The notes beneath the pieces are model-generated. The model made no database searches. It saw only the letters and a program-made list of their open reading frames with translations, and was not told where the DNA came from. Positions 34,001 to 45,268 of a stretch of DNA of 64,000 nucleotides are shown piece by piece. Numbering within the stretch: the stretch's first letter is position 1; the number at the start of each line of letters is the position of its first letter. The position numbers and the translations under genes were made by a program. Source of the stretch: Diplosphaera chodatii (taxonomy: Eukaryota; Chlorophyta; Trebouxiophyceae; Prasiolales; Stichococcaceae); the NCBI GenBank assembly GCA_032358165.1, contig JAALGY010000044.1, forward strand, positions 62,001 through 126,000, read 5' to 3'.

Positions 34001-36175
34001 CGTGACACATACTCCAGGGAGGGCTGCTCCGCAGGCTGGGCGCCGGTCGCCTGGGCTGTCTCAGGTTGCGACTGCCCCTCTGCATCCGCCGCCGCCCCTG
34101 GTGCGGCGGCGGCAGGGTCAGCAGCCCCGGCGGCGGTTGCGGGGCGCTCGTCCGCCGGCGCCTGCGCCTCTGTCGGCGACACCTCTGGCGTCTGCGGTGC
34201 GAAGCTGGCCTCCTCCACATCGGCGGCAGCGGGCGCCGGCGGCGACGCTGGCGCTTCAGCGGCGGGAGCGGGCGGCACGGCCTCCGCTGCGGCAGGCTCG
34301 GTTTCTGTGCTCAAATCGGTGCTTGCCGCTGGCGCCTGCGCTGGCGCCTCAGCTGCTGGCTGGGCGCCCTCCACCTTTGCGGCTGGCTCCTCCTGCACGC
34401 TCATGGCCGGCTCCGCGATGGTGCTGCTCGCATCCGATGCCGGCGGCGGCTGGTCCCCGGTGCCGTGCAGCACATCGTCCGGAAGCCCGACAAAGGCGTC
34501 CTGTACAGGGACATTTTCCCAACTGAACGTGTCAGGAGCAGAGAGCAACCGTGTGATCATCCAGCCGTGTCTAGCATAGCTATGACTCACATCCTATCGT
34601 GGACTAGAAAGATTGATTCTGATCACCTCTGGCGGTGTCGCAGGAGCAGTAGGTGTCTTCGGCACCAGGCGCCGCGCCTTTACAGCTGGCTTTGGCGTGT
34701 CATTTGACGCCGCAGCAAGGCCCCCATCTGCTGCAGGCGTATCATCTACTGCGCTTTCCAGTGGAGCTGCAGGTGCAGGTGGTGCATCGGCTGTTTGCGG
34801 TGCGTCCGCTGCAGCACCGCCTGCCGCTGCCGGTGCATCTGCTGCACTAATGCCTGCCGCTGCCAGTGGGTCAGGCTGTGATGGGGCTGTGTCCACCAGA
34901 TTCGGCAGCGACCCCGAGGTGGCACTCTGCAACCATACACATAGGTGTGAGATCTGCACTATACCATTGAAATGAAAGCTCGGGAAGCCGCCTCAACTGA
35001 CCATTTTCAGGGCATGATTGAGTTAGCTTAGTGGTGATTCCCTACCATGAACTCTATGGCCTCTGCAGACGGTGGGCGGTACAGGGTCCCTGTGACCGGC
35101 ATGACCGCTGCAGCAGGGAGCGCTGGCAGCCGCTCGTCCTCGCCGTCTGCAGATGGCAAGCTGACGCTGAACAAATTTTCAAGCGGAGGGACACAAGGGC
35201 CAACTTTTTAGCATGTTGCCATTGTGCGCAGTCTCAGAAGGGGACCTCTGCAGAGCGACCAGGCTGTGCAGCCACTGACCTGGCGACCCTACAGGATCCA
35301 GGGGCGGCGCCTCGTAGGGCTCCGGGTTCAGGTAGGAGCTGCTGCTGCTGCGGGTCAAGCCTGGGGAGCTGCTGCGCGGCAGCGCCGGCGATGCGGTGCC
35401 GGAGGTTGCGGGTGAGGCGCCCCAGGACCCCGTCCGCGGCAGCGCAGGCGACCCCGAGCTGGCGAGCAGCCCTGCAGGCGGACAGGGCGTTCGACTGGAA
35501 AGCAGTGGTCACTGCAAGGCATCCTGCAGACAGGTCTCGACCGACATGCGGCTGGAGCGCTACCGAGGTTAGCGCACTCATGCTCTGCGCGTGCCGCAGT
35601 CTTGCTGCATGCAGCATGCGAGTGCACAAGCACGCGTAGTCAGAGCAACGCATGTCACCTGGCGAGGCTGGCCGCGGCGGCAGGCCCGGGGAGGCCGAGC
35701 GCGGCAGCAGGCTGGGCGAGTCCGGCCGGTCGTGCTGCGGCTCGAAGGGCGCCACCGTCTCTGTGCCCGCGCCAGCCCCTGCATGGTGGATCGCGACACT
35801 TTTACCCACGTTTCCCCCGCTCGCACCCACTCGCGCCTCGAAAGTGGCAGCGGCGTCTGCAGGAGTCCGCGCGAGGTGTCCGACATCCAGCTGTCGAGCA
35901 CATCAACGGCACTCTGGCAAACATGCAGGACAACACCGCTGAGCACCTGGCATGCCACTTTGCATCAGCGTCGGGCTGCGGCGGCCAGACGCCGCGCCGA
36001 AAGGTGTGAAGCTGAAGTCGCTTGGCTTTGTGGCGGTATCGTTCGGAGCAGATGGAGTGCGCTGCTGTGGCACGTGTGGGATGCCATCATCGTCCTCCGA
36101 CTCCGGGATGGCCTGCGGTGCCCATGGCAGAGATTCGTGAACGTGCGGTCGACGTGCCAGCAGCTTCTTGCAAAC
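31085..36175 (-). CDS. Disordered protein with a repeated exon-encoded motif, unknown
   Basis: Family not recognised. Minus-strand exons read, from the 5' side, SEDDDGIPHVPQQRTPSAPN (about 36080), Ser-Pro-rich text (SPSLLPRSASPGLPPRPASP, 35700), MPVTGTLYRPPSAEAIEFM (35070), LPNLVDTAPSQPDPLAAAG (34890), and a very Ala/Pro/Glu-rich exon (34550-33960) ending SLEYVSRDTQTPYMERKLRN. Then comes a series of short exons sharing one motif: GLEAVMVRHQSALEAAK (32970), GLDELLADTGRIQRAREEAA (32640), GLDEVLVVTKSQLELEKEAA (32270), GLGEVMLKHKSTLQRKKEEA (31770). Then LAELQKPHKSRLLREQEEWA (31420) and perhaps KLVSSRKPIAHTRQ (31150). The charged helical repeats between proline-rich spacers suggest a scaffold or cytoskeleton-linked protein; this is inference. 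Neither end is fixed. A candidate upstream exon lies at 36476-36540. Confidence 0.6.
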
Positions 36176-37156
36176 GCTACGGTATGCTTTGGCTTTTGGA
36201 TCAATTGCAAGCTGGGATACTACATGTGAGGCAGCCGCCTGCTCACCGTTAAGGGCATCTCCAACTCTTCCGATACTACACGGTGGGGCGGAAGCATCGC
36301 ACGCTGAGCCACTTCTTGCGCCTCCTATGGGTTGACATGCGATAGCTTCGGTTCATTGCATGCGAACAGGTGGCAGGCCACCCGGCCGCAAGATCCACTG
36401 CTGCCGCCGCAACACGTCGTGTGCCAACGATCAGACCCATGTCTGCATGCACTGAGCAGCTTGCCTGCAGGTCAAACCCCGCATCCTCCACGTGATGAAA
36501 GCCGCTCCCGCCGTTCGCGGCCTGCATGTCACACAAATTGAACTTGACCAGCGCGCACCTATCATGCCAGTACGAATCCCAGGGCAGGCTACAAACGCTT
36601 TCGGGATTGCACGTGCGTCCAAAGCTGAATCAATGACAGACTAAAGTGCCTGCAAGCCCCAGGTTTGCTACATTGCGTTTTGCATGGTTGTGTCAAGACA
36701 GCCTACAGCATCTGCTCTGCGGGACACGCACCATGGTGCCGCTGTGCTACACAGCGCCTTGGCGGTAGAGCTTGGCTTATCACACAGCTGCATGTCCTTC
36801 AGAGCCGATGATCCGATACAAGTATGATTGGTGCAGTGGCAGCAGTGTGTGAGGGATACGGCTGTCGAGCCCTGCGCACCGGTAAACTTACCTCGGGCCT
36901 GTAGCGCACTGTGCGACCTGGTGTGCATGCACAAGATGCACAGACAGACGACTTGGACTCTTGAGACATTGAGTTTGCTTCGTGCTACAATCCATCAACG
37001 CTGGTGGTCACCACGACTACTATTTTGCTGCAGCAAGCCCTGTTGTTGTGACCTGCCCAGCCTGGGTGCAGTAGCAGATCGCAATCGCCTGCCCGGGCAC
37101 GCGCCTGAGCATGTGACCAACACAGGACACACTCATAAATCCCAAATGAGTTTTTA
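36176..37156. other. Divergent region, little visible
   Basis: May hold 5' exons of the repeat-motif gene (a frame at 36476-36540 reads CDMQAANGGSGFHHVEDAGF on the minus strand) and the promoter of the coiled-coil gene at 37157. Nothing firm. Confidence 0.3.
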
Positions 37157-38775
37157 ATGTCGGACACGGAGCTTGACGCGCTGCGAGAGGAGAACTATGT
37201 CTTGGGCCTGCAGGTCGCAAAACTCCGGGTGAGGTCTGCATCCAGACACTGAGGCATGCACGTAGGTGATGAATAAGGTTGAAATTACACTGAATTTTAT
37301 TCGCCGACTGCAGGTATCACTACGTCGGCTGCAGCAGGCCACGGGGTATGCGTCGTGGCTCATAGTATGTGAAAGTCAAACACAGCCATTGCCCAGTCGA
37401 TGCTGATGCACAGCAGATTCAACGACCTTGCAGCAGCTGATGGATCTATTAGTATGATGTTGCTTGTATGCAGCTCGGACCAGCACCGTTGCGCAGCTGC
37501 CAATGTGCCTGCCGAGTGCGGAGGCAGTCATGCTGCAGAGCGGCGGCAGACAGCAGACACCCAGTCGCTGCTGTCACAGCTGCGGGACCATCCTGCCCAG
37601 AGATGGGAAACAATACACTCTGATACATGCTCAGAGCGCAGCACCAGGTAGCAGGCATGTTGCACCATGCATCTGGCAGTGCGTACCTGCACACCAGGTT
37701 TGCCAAGCACATTGAAATGCACTTGCAGTGCTGGTCATGTTGCAACAGCATTGCAGGGATTGCGGACAGCAAGACTGTGTCAGCTGTATGTCCAGCGAGG
37801 AAGACATCACTGATGGAGCATTTCGGGAATACGCCAGTGGGCAGTCGCATTGCTCCATCGCCAGCACCCTGACCAGCCCTGAGACCTCCGAATGCATCGT
37901 GACATGTCGGCGGTCCCAGTGAGCACCTTCGGGTGGTCACATTTCAAACGTTTCTTGCTGACTGATCCACATTGGCATTGCTCCCGTCATGTTGCCCGTG
38001 ACTGATACTACCACCCGTCCCCAGGTCGCCTCCGAAGCACCGCAGCAGACACCACCTGAAGTTGCAAGGAGACCGACAGCAGGACGTCTGGCGGCCTCAA
38101 ACAGGTCAGTCAATGAGTGACATCAACTTGACTTCAAACACTGTTGCTAGCTGCAGTGGACACAGCCCTGTCACCCTATAGACATGTAACATCGCAAGCA
38201 ACTCCTTGCAGCACCCGGAAAGGCTCCTATGGCGCCACACGGTCAGCAGGAACAGCCGCGCCTGCAGGCAATGCTGCAGCGCCTGAGGCGACTGCACCGG
38301 CGGGTGCAGGCTGCGGAGGACAGCCTGGCAGCAGCTGCATTTGCTGGGCGGGACCGCAACAGGCATGCTGATGACATGCACATACTACTGCACCATGGAC
38401 ATGTTCCTATACACATACAAAATGCTTGGGTCGTCTCGATACAGCTTGCTTTTTGGCAGGCAGCAAAGCAGCTTGGGAGCTGGAGCGGCCACTGGCCAGC
38501 CCAGCTTGCAGCCGGCCTACTGCAACCCCGTCTGGCGGTCACGAACGCTGCGCAACCGGCCAGCTTGGTGCCCCAGCACCGTGAGACTTTGCATGCTGCT
38601 CGTGGAGCCTGCTATGCAGTGTCTGCATATGTGGACGTGATGACCATGCATCCGCCCAGCATGTGGTATCAGAAGGGATGTGTCTGTACAGGTGGTGCCA
38701 GAAAAGGGCCGCTGCTCGGTGGGCTGCGGCTGCCGGGAGTGCCCCTGCCGCAAGCCCCGTGGCATCCTGAGTTGA
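37157..38775 (+). CDS. Coiled-coil protein with C-terminal Cys-rich motif, unknown
   Basis: The first exon, 37157 to about 37228, reads MSDTELDALREENYVLGLQV then AKLR and a GT donor. The next continues VSLRRLQQATG, and a later exon adds heptad-like text (PRLQAMLQRLRRLHRRVQAA near 38260). Between them are Ser/Thr-rich pieces (FREYASGQSHCSIASTLTSP, near 37830). The last exon ends VVPEKGRCSVGCGCRECPCR then KPRGILS and TGA at 38773-38775. The closing CxxxCxCxxCxC pattern resembles CXC or kinesin-4 tail cysteine clusters, but no motor domain is present. Internal joins are not fixed, so the length is unknown. A role as a DNA- or microtubule-associated coiled coil is a guess from the motif. Confidence 0.5.
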
Positions 38776-38969
38776 TGGCATCTGCCGGGACAGCGCCTGT
38801 AGCACCTTGTGGCATCGCGAGATATGACATGTGTCGGCTCAGAAGTATGTAGTTCCCACATATCTGAACCTCTCAAATGCCGACGCTGCTGCACTGAAAA
38901 ATGTGTGCAGAGAAGTACATAAAGCACGGCTCTCTAACTGATCTTCTGATAGCGATGAAGTGGCTTGCG

Positions 38970-39866
38970 TCAGACGTAGTCTCGCCACCGATGGTTGCAG
39001 CTAGTGCAGTTAAAGAAGAGCGTCATGCCCTGCAGCGTGAAAGGTGGTGCATTTGTACATCGCTGCGCACGAGAGAAACGCAGCAACAATGACAGTGATG
39101 TCACTCCAAACATCAGGCACATGAAGCCGCCATTGCCAGCACGACTGTTGGCCCACCTCCTCTGTGCTGGCTGAGAAGAAGACCGCCTCATTATGGCTGC
39201 AGGATGGACACCGCACATCGCGTGTGCGCGGTAGCGTGGGGTCTGCCCTGACATCCTGCAAAGGGGAAAATGTCGCTGGCATCAGCAGCAATGACACAGC
39301 ACAGCACATGCAGCATGAAGCGACGGTGCGGGCTGCAGATGTAGCGGCACAATGCAATAATCAGGAGCCATCTTGGGAGAAGTGCAAGTGTAGCCTCTGG
39401 AGGAGGGTGGCATACCCGCAGGATGACTGTGCGCTCCTTGCTGGTGTGGTGCACCTCGTTGCGGTACACGCACCAGCGCGAGGGGTCAACGTCCTCCTGG
39501 TAGCCGCAGCGACAGCTGACCACCAGCTTCTGGTGCTCCCGGTCTTCCTACAGTCGGGCACCAGCACCACGCTTGTTACGCTCGGGTTGCAATGGCGCAA
39601 CCTCAACACTCTGGACTCGATCGGAGTTGCAGATAGTCTTCATCGCTGCGTATACAGGCAATCAACTCTCTGACGCTGTCAGAGCCGTCGTTGCGAATAT
39701 AAAGGGGCCGCGGCCATGCGCATGCAACTCAGGGACTCTTGCTCTCCACCAGCCCATCACTCACCTTTGGCTTCATGAGGTCGTTGCACTCGCGACAGAA
39801 GCGTAGCTCCGGTCTCCTAGGGGCAGCTGTTTCGCTGCCGACCGGCAGCATCACAGCATCGTCCAT
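38970..39866 (-). CDS. RPB9: RNA polymerase II subunit RPB9
   Basis: Small zinc-ribbon subunit of RNA polymerase II involved in start-site choice, fidelity and elongation. Four exons (39866-39765, 39547-39416, 39255-39157, 39029-38970) join exactly to 130 aa, close to the usual 115-125. The N-terminal ribbon is RFCRECNDLMKPK with VVSCRCGYQED. The linker DVRADPTLPRTRD is the RPB9 hallmark. The C-terminal TFIIS-like ribbon is CPSCSHNEAVFFSASTEE with FFNCTSCNHRWRDYV before the stop. The DPTLPRT linker points to RPB9 rather than to RPA12 or RPC11. It ends about 195 bp from the convergent coiled-coil gene. All four zinc cysteine pairs are intact. Confidence 0.93.
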
Positions 39867-40600
39867 GCTTCTGACAGCCGGCCTCGCCGCAGCTTGGGAT
39901 GTCAAGTCAAATTGGTGCACAGGTGCTTGGTTATGGGTGCGCTGTAGCTTCGGGCTGTACGTTTGCTTCTGGCAATCAACAGCGATGTCAGACTGCTTGC
40001 ATGCAAGAGTGCTACCAATCCAGTGGTCGGTGATGTGCTCACAAGAGGGTTCAGTCTGCGGAGACGTGCCGCAAAGGCTAGGTGCAGCAAGCAAGGTGCG
40101 GGAAGAGATTTGCGCGGAGGTGGGAGACTCTGGAAGCAATGCACATCAACTGCACCCTGGCAAATTGCGCACTGCCTGACTGCCATGGTGTAATTCCCCA
40201 TGCTGCGACCGCGTAAGCAGTCCTGCGCAGTGCAGGTTTCGTCTGGAGTTGACGACAAATTCTCAGTTTGGGCGCTGAACCGATCAAGGCTGCAACTGCT
40301 GTCAGTAGCCGGCCGAGTGCCAGGATTTGGTGCCATCATACTCGAGAGCATGTTTGTGACAGGCCACGTATGGGTTCCATGTGTCTATTGGACCTGCCCA
40401 TGCCGGCAGGTGCAAGGATGCATGTGCTCATTCATGCATGAACTCCGACTCCATTTGGCAATTCTACAAGCCTGTGTTTTCAGCCGATAGTGTGTCTACC
40501 ACAAAAGAATGTGTTCTACTCCCCAATCGTACATAATCGAAGTATTCTGGCACCGTGGCGCAGAGTCAATTCACAATGCGTGCAGCTGTCCAGCCAGCCG
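39867..40600. other. Intergenic between PP2C (3' side) and RPB9 (5' side)
   Basis: Promoter of RPB9 and 3' flank of the PP2C gene, both on the minus strand. No coding signal I can support. Confidence 0.4.
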
Positions 40601-42760
40601 TCAGGTCAGCTTCAGCGCCACAACCGTGACATCGTCGGTCGAGCCAACCTCCTGCGCCTTCGCAACCAGCGCCTCGGCCACATCCTCGGCACTCCCCTTC
40701 TTTCCAACCTGCAGCAGCAAACGTACAAGCTCTGAGCCCTTAGATTAGAGCTGGAAGGCTGGCAGCCTCTGGTGCGCTGTCGCCAGCACGCCACATGTAC
40801 TTGCGCTGCTCTTCTTTGCTGTGTTCTGCAGACGTCGATATGCGACACAGCTGGTCTCAGCCTGCACCGATGTGCAGGTTAGCGCAAACCTCCACGGCAA
40901 GCTGTGCAATTTGGTCGTTGGTGAGTCCACCGCCTGCGCCGCGCTGTACATTGCCGCACAGCCCGTCGCTGCACACGATCACCCAGCTGTCCCCATCTGC
41001 AGCAGCTCGCGGACAGTTCAGTGGTGCCGAGTCGTAGCGACTATCCCACTGTTACACAACTGGTTGACCAGCAGGACCCTTGTGAAAGAACAAGCAGATG
41101 GACGGCCTTAGGCAACTGATGCACTTCACCTTTCAGATCCTCCACAGCTATGTGCGGCTCCGCTGTCAGGCCAAAGCCCGAGGAGTACCCGTCGCTGCCA
41201 GAGGGGACACCCTCAAACTGTGCGCTGCCCTGCAGTGGAATAGCACCACATCTCGAGCAGGATGTCGACGAGCCCGAACTCTGATCTGTGATTGCCTTGT
41301 GCGTGCTGCGAAACATGTCATGCAGATGCCAGACAGCTCTCAGATGGCTTCCGTCACCTTGAGGTATGCATCCCCAAAGGCGCGGGACAGGGCCAGGATG
41401 CCGCCGGTGCGCCAGGTGTCGCCGACATAGCGCACGAGCGGCATCTTGGGGTTGGGGTTAGTGCGCTCGATGCGCTTCCGCTCTGCCTCCCTGCAGCGAG
41501 GGCATATCACAGGCTTGCTCCTCTGCCCAATGCCCGAGCTGGACACCAGCTCAATCGCCGGCCTCCTCGCTGCAGCACTGCTGTTGAGTTGCAAGGTTCC
41601 CTTCGAAGCATGTGGATAGCTGGGGTTGGTTGCTCTGATGAGACCGTGGAGCCTCAGCAAAAAGGTGCAACAGAGTGCTCACACATCGGGCGTGTGGTCC
41701 TCGCTGAGCTGCAGGCCGGCGCCGCCACGGGCCAGGATGACGCGCGCGTCGCCGGCGTTGGCGGACAGCAGCCGCCGCTTGCCGTCCCCCTGCGGGACGC
41801 CTCCAGATCAGTCACCAGCTTGGACAGCTGCTGCCACAGCAGATGCACTGTCTATGCTTGTGCGTCGCAGCCGCTGACTCACATGGATGCAGTGTAATAT
41901 CATGCATTGCACAGCCATGCCGCTGACCAAAAGCAGAGCACCGCTGGTTGCCAAAAGTGCAACAGATGCAGTTCGTAGATCACCTCAATCACGAGCGCCA
42001 GTGCACATGTTGCGCCGCACTTCGATCCGCCAATGCCCCGCTCCCCGAAAGACCCAAAGAAGCCGCCCTGTGTACGTGCGAGTTCCTTGATAACACGACA
42101 TGAGATACCGGCATGAATGTTGGGCAGGCCGAAGGACAATGACACCGCAACCGGCCTACCTTCGGCTGCAGCAAAGTCTCGTCTGCCTGGACGAATGCCT
42201 GCATCACGTCTCGCTCTGGACTTGTCGCCCAGTTGCTCTCGATGACGGGGAAGAAATTTTGCTGCAACCATTCTGCCACCGCTGCCCCTCCTGTTGCATG
42301 GCATAACAGTTCTTGGCCAGCCAGCCGCGTTCATCATGCCCAAAATCGCGCAGGCAAGGCTTTACAAGACCACTGAACTACGCATGATCTTTGGCTCGCG
42401 CACCGTGTCCATCGTACACGGCTGCCGCAGCTTGAATGCCATTGCCCCAGTCAGTCTGTGGGCATGATGAATGGCATTGAGAGCACACATCATGGTGCGG
42501 ATCACAGTGCAACCTCGTGGGGCATGCTACGAAATGCATAATGCACAGGCAGTGCTGACCTTTAGGTCGAGCCGGTCTTCGTTCTGCTTGCGGACTGTGC
42601 CGCGCACGGTGTAGGTGCCTGCGTCTGCCACATTGCCTGCCTTCGCTGTCACAGTCAGCCTTGACTGGCTGTGCGGCCGCTGGACTGATGTGAATGCATA
42701 TCTACAGGCTGCAGGCCCACCCAGTGGTGCGATCATCGAGTGCTGTGCATGCTGTAACAT
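40601..42760 (-). CDS. PP2C-family Ser/Thr phosphatase, probably plastid-targeted
   Basis: Metal-dependent protein phosphatase. The N-terminus (MLQHAQHSMIAPLGGPA, then Ser/Arg/Gln-rich text up to SRLTVTAKAGN) looks like a plastid transit peptide. The catalytic motifs follow in order: YTVRGTVRKQNEDR, VYDGHGG split over an exon border near 42395, WLQQNFFPVIESN, GGFFGSFGERGIGGSKCGAT, LLSANAGDARVILARGGAG, LSEDHTPD, TWRTGGILALSRAFGDAYLK, SSGFGLTAEPHI, WVIVCSDGLCG and STDDVTVVALKLT before TGA at 40601. The metal-binding aspartates (YDGHG, CSDG, TDDVT) are present. The start may instead be the in-frame ATG at 42820. Thylakoid phosphatases of the PPH1/TAP38 kind are one possibility, but the sequence alone does not decide this. 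The short exon before DGHGG was not fully resolved. Confidence 0.88.
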
Positions 42761-43185
42761 GGCAGTCGCTTCCAAGATTTTGGCCAGTGCCACAAAACCT
42801 GTTGAGCAAGGCTTTTGCAAGACCAGCTATGTGCCAGGAAGCGCTGCACAATCCAACAGACGGCCGTATGCAAAACGCTTAGTGACCTGCATCTGAGCAT
42901 CTGGATCAAATGCGAGATGCAGACCAGGGAGCTGAGGGGAATCTGGCAATAATCCTGTTTGCAACAGTGAGCTTGTGGTAACCTTATAAAACCTGCCTGA
43001 TCTCGCGATGAACATACAAGCGCGGCAGGATGAGTGCTGCATGACAAAAATCGACAAAAAACAACAGCCTGACAACCAAACTTTCTTTGTTTCCGTTGCC
43101 GTGCATCTATTGGCTGATGTTGCCCATTGTGTATGGCTGCGGTAGTTTCCCCAGACCCATGGGACAGCAGCAGCAGCGTCCGGCC
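42761..43185. other. Intergenic between PNO1 (3' side) and PP2C (5' side)
   Basis: Should hold the PP2C promoter and 5' UTR and the PNO1 3' flank. No gene seen. Confidence 0.4.
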
Positions 43186-44759
43186 TCACATGCCCTCGTT
43201 CAAGCGTGTGCATACGGACCGCAGCTTGCTGTACACCTTGCCGGGCGGCGAGCCCAGGATCAGGCTGCAGATGGCATCACGCGCCACGCGGATGCTCTGC
43301 ACGCCGCACAGGCTCAAACTCAGGCATGTGCAAGCAGTACATCCTTGGGCAAAATGAGTGCCAAGAGGCAGCAATCTGATATAAGGCACTGTCCAAATGC
43401 GCACTGCTGAGAGGCTAGCCCAGTCAAGGCAGACCTGATAGGAACCAAGGATGTGGATCTTAGTGTCCGCCAGCACCACGCGTGTCTTTGTGGCATTTTC
43501 GATCGTGAACTTTGTCTTGCCGTTCTGCAGATGCAGGATGCTCCATTCAGCTTGTTATCTGGCAGCCAGGAAGGTTAACACTCTGTTCAGAGGCAGGCAG
43601 GCATGGTAGCTCTGTCACGTTGCTAAAGCAGCTTGCCGCTGTGCAGGGATGTGGCACACCTTGCCAGCCAGACGCCCAATGCACCGCGACATGTGCTCGC
43701 CACGAAGGGTCTGCAGACAGTGCAGACATAGCACAATATGACCATCATGGACATCAACCTGTATCAGTCTGTGCAGCATTGGATGTGGCATGCTGCGGAT
43801 GTGCAGCAGATATAAACTGGCAGTGTGGACATCGACAGGTTGGACTCGCACCTTGACGTCCTTGACCTCGAAGGACTCAATGTACAGGTCTGACATGCGC
43901 AGCAGCGCCACTGCATCAGCTACCTCAAATCCTGCACCCATTGTGCGTAAAGGTGTCAGGGTGCATGACCGGATGTGGAAAACCAATGAGGTGGCATGGA
44001 AAAACAGGCTGCACCAACTAGCAACACGGTCAGCGCAGCTATGACCAGAGCAGACTGTACATACTCTGCTTTACTGTCAAAACTTGCCTAGGATGAAGGC
44101 CTGCACAAAGTCTGCCGCCTTCTGCAGGTTGCCGGCATCCGGCGTCTCCTTTGTGGTCTTGATCTCCACCTGTGCACGACATGGCTCCATTATGATTGGT
44201 CACGCACTTGCCTTTCAGGCCGGGCAACCTCCACTACTACGCTCTGGAGAACATGCAGCACAGCGCTTCATGTGTGTGATCTCTGTCCTTGGCAATGCCT
44301 CACCCTCTTGGTTTTGAGATTCATCCGCATGTCCAGCTGCATGTGCTCTGTGACGGGCTGATACAGCTTCATCCAGTTCTCCTTCAGCGGCGTCAGCCTG
44401 TTCTGAGGCACTGGCACCTGCAAAGTGAATCATTGGTCAGCACCACGAGAATGTGACGAGGTCTGTAGACAGCCACACCCGGTGGCATGTGCCGCATCTG
44501 GTACCAAGTGCCAGTGGAAGCGGCTACATTCCGCTGCAGGGCAGACAGTACTACGCCGGCCGAGCACTGTTGACCGTACCCTGCGGAACTCCATGCGCTT
44601 GCCGCTTTGCTCGTAGGCGCTCAGCGGCGCAAACTTGGGCTTGGCCGGCATCGGCTCGTCGCCCGACGGTTGTGGCGGTGAAGCCGCAGCCGCATCCTCC
44701 ATAGGTGCGGCGCCATCGTGCCTGCCCTTTGCCTCTGCGCTCTTTGGTGCGCGAACCAT
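43186..44759 (-). CDS. PNO1: PNO1/Dim2, KH-domain 40S assembly factor
   Basis: Partner of NOB1 that binds the 3' end of 18S pre-rRNA during 40S assembly, in nucleolus and cytoplasm. Seven exons (44759-44580, 44417-44304, 44169-44088, 43931-43852, 43710-43660, 43524-43435, 43296-43186) give exactly 235 aa. Family hallmarks run in order: QNRLTPLKENWMKLYQPVTE, RMNLKTKRVEIKTTKET, LQKAADFVQAFILGFEV, LRMSDLYIESFEVKDVK, TLRGEHMSRCIGRLAGKNGK, TKFTIENATKTRVVLAD, TKIHILGSYQSIRVARDAIC, then LILGSPPGKVYSKLRSV. The N-terminal 50 residues are acidic and Pro/Ala-rich, as usual. The intron 43932-44087 is GC-AG. The C-terminus is short compared with yeast. Confidence 0.95.
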
Positions 44760-45268
44760 GTTGCTGCCTCTGCTGACTTGCACTGAGCCGAGACAGAGCT
44801 CACACAGTGCAGGTGCAAGCCTCCAGGCGGAAGATGAGCGTGAAGGTCTCAACAGTGCTGACGTCTGACGTATGTATTGTGACTCGAGATTTGCACACGC
44901 TGTGAGCACAGCCTCGAGGGATGGCGGCAGCAACTATTGAGGCGCATCAAGTGGTCTTGCAGACAGCCCAAGCCGAATGGAAGTCTGAACCAAGCTCTCC
45001 AGATTGGCTGCAAGTGGCGCAGTGTAAGTGGCGCAGTCTGCCTGCGCTGCACCTCCCTCCAGCAACTTGGCGCTGCCCCGTCAGCATTACGTAACATGCC
45101 ACAGCGATCGTCCGTGGGCACCGCAGCTGCTTTGCTGCTGATACACGATGGTCTGCAGTCAAGCCGTTGATCGCTGTGCTTGTTGTCAGGTACAGCGGCA
45201 AGGCCTTTGTGCGAACAACACCGGTCGCAGGTAGATACACTCGCTCATACAAGTAGTCTTGCAGTACA
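44760..45268. other. Divergent promoter region of PNO1 and the glycosyltransferase
   Basis: Only short open frames without family signals. Presumed shared upstream region. Confidence 0.4.

Noticed and set aside
33962..34579. 205-aa plus-strand Ala/Gly/Ser-rich frame
   Set aside because: Antisense shadow of the Ala/Pro/Glu-rich exon of the repeat-motif gene; splice sites fit only the minus strand.
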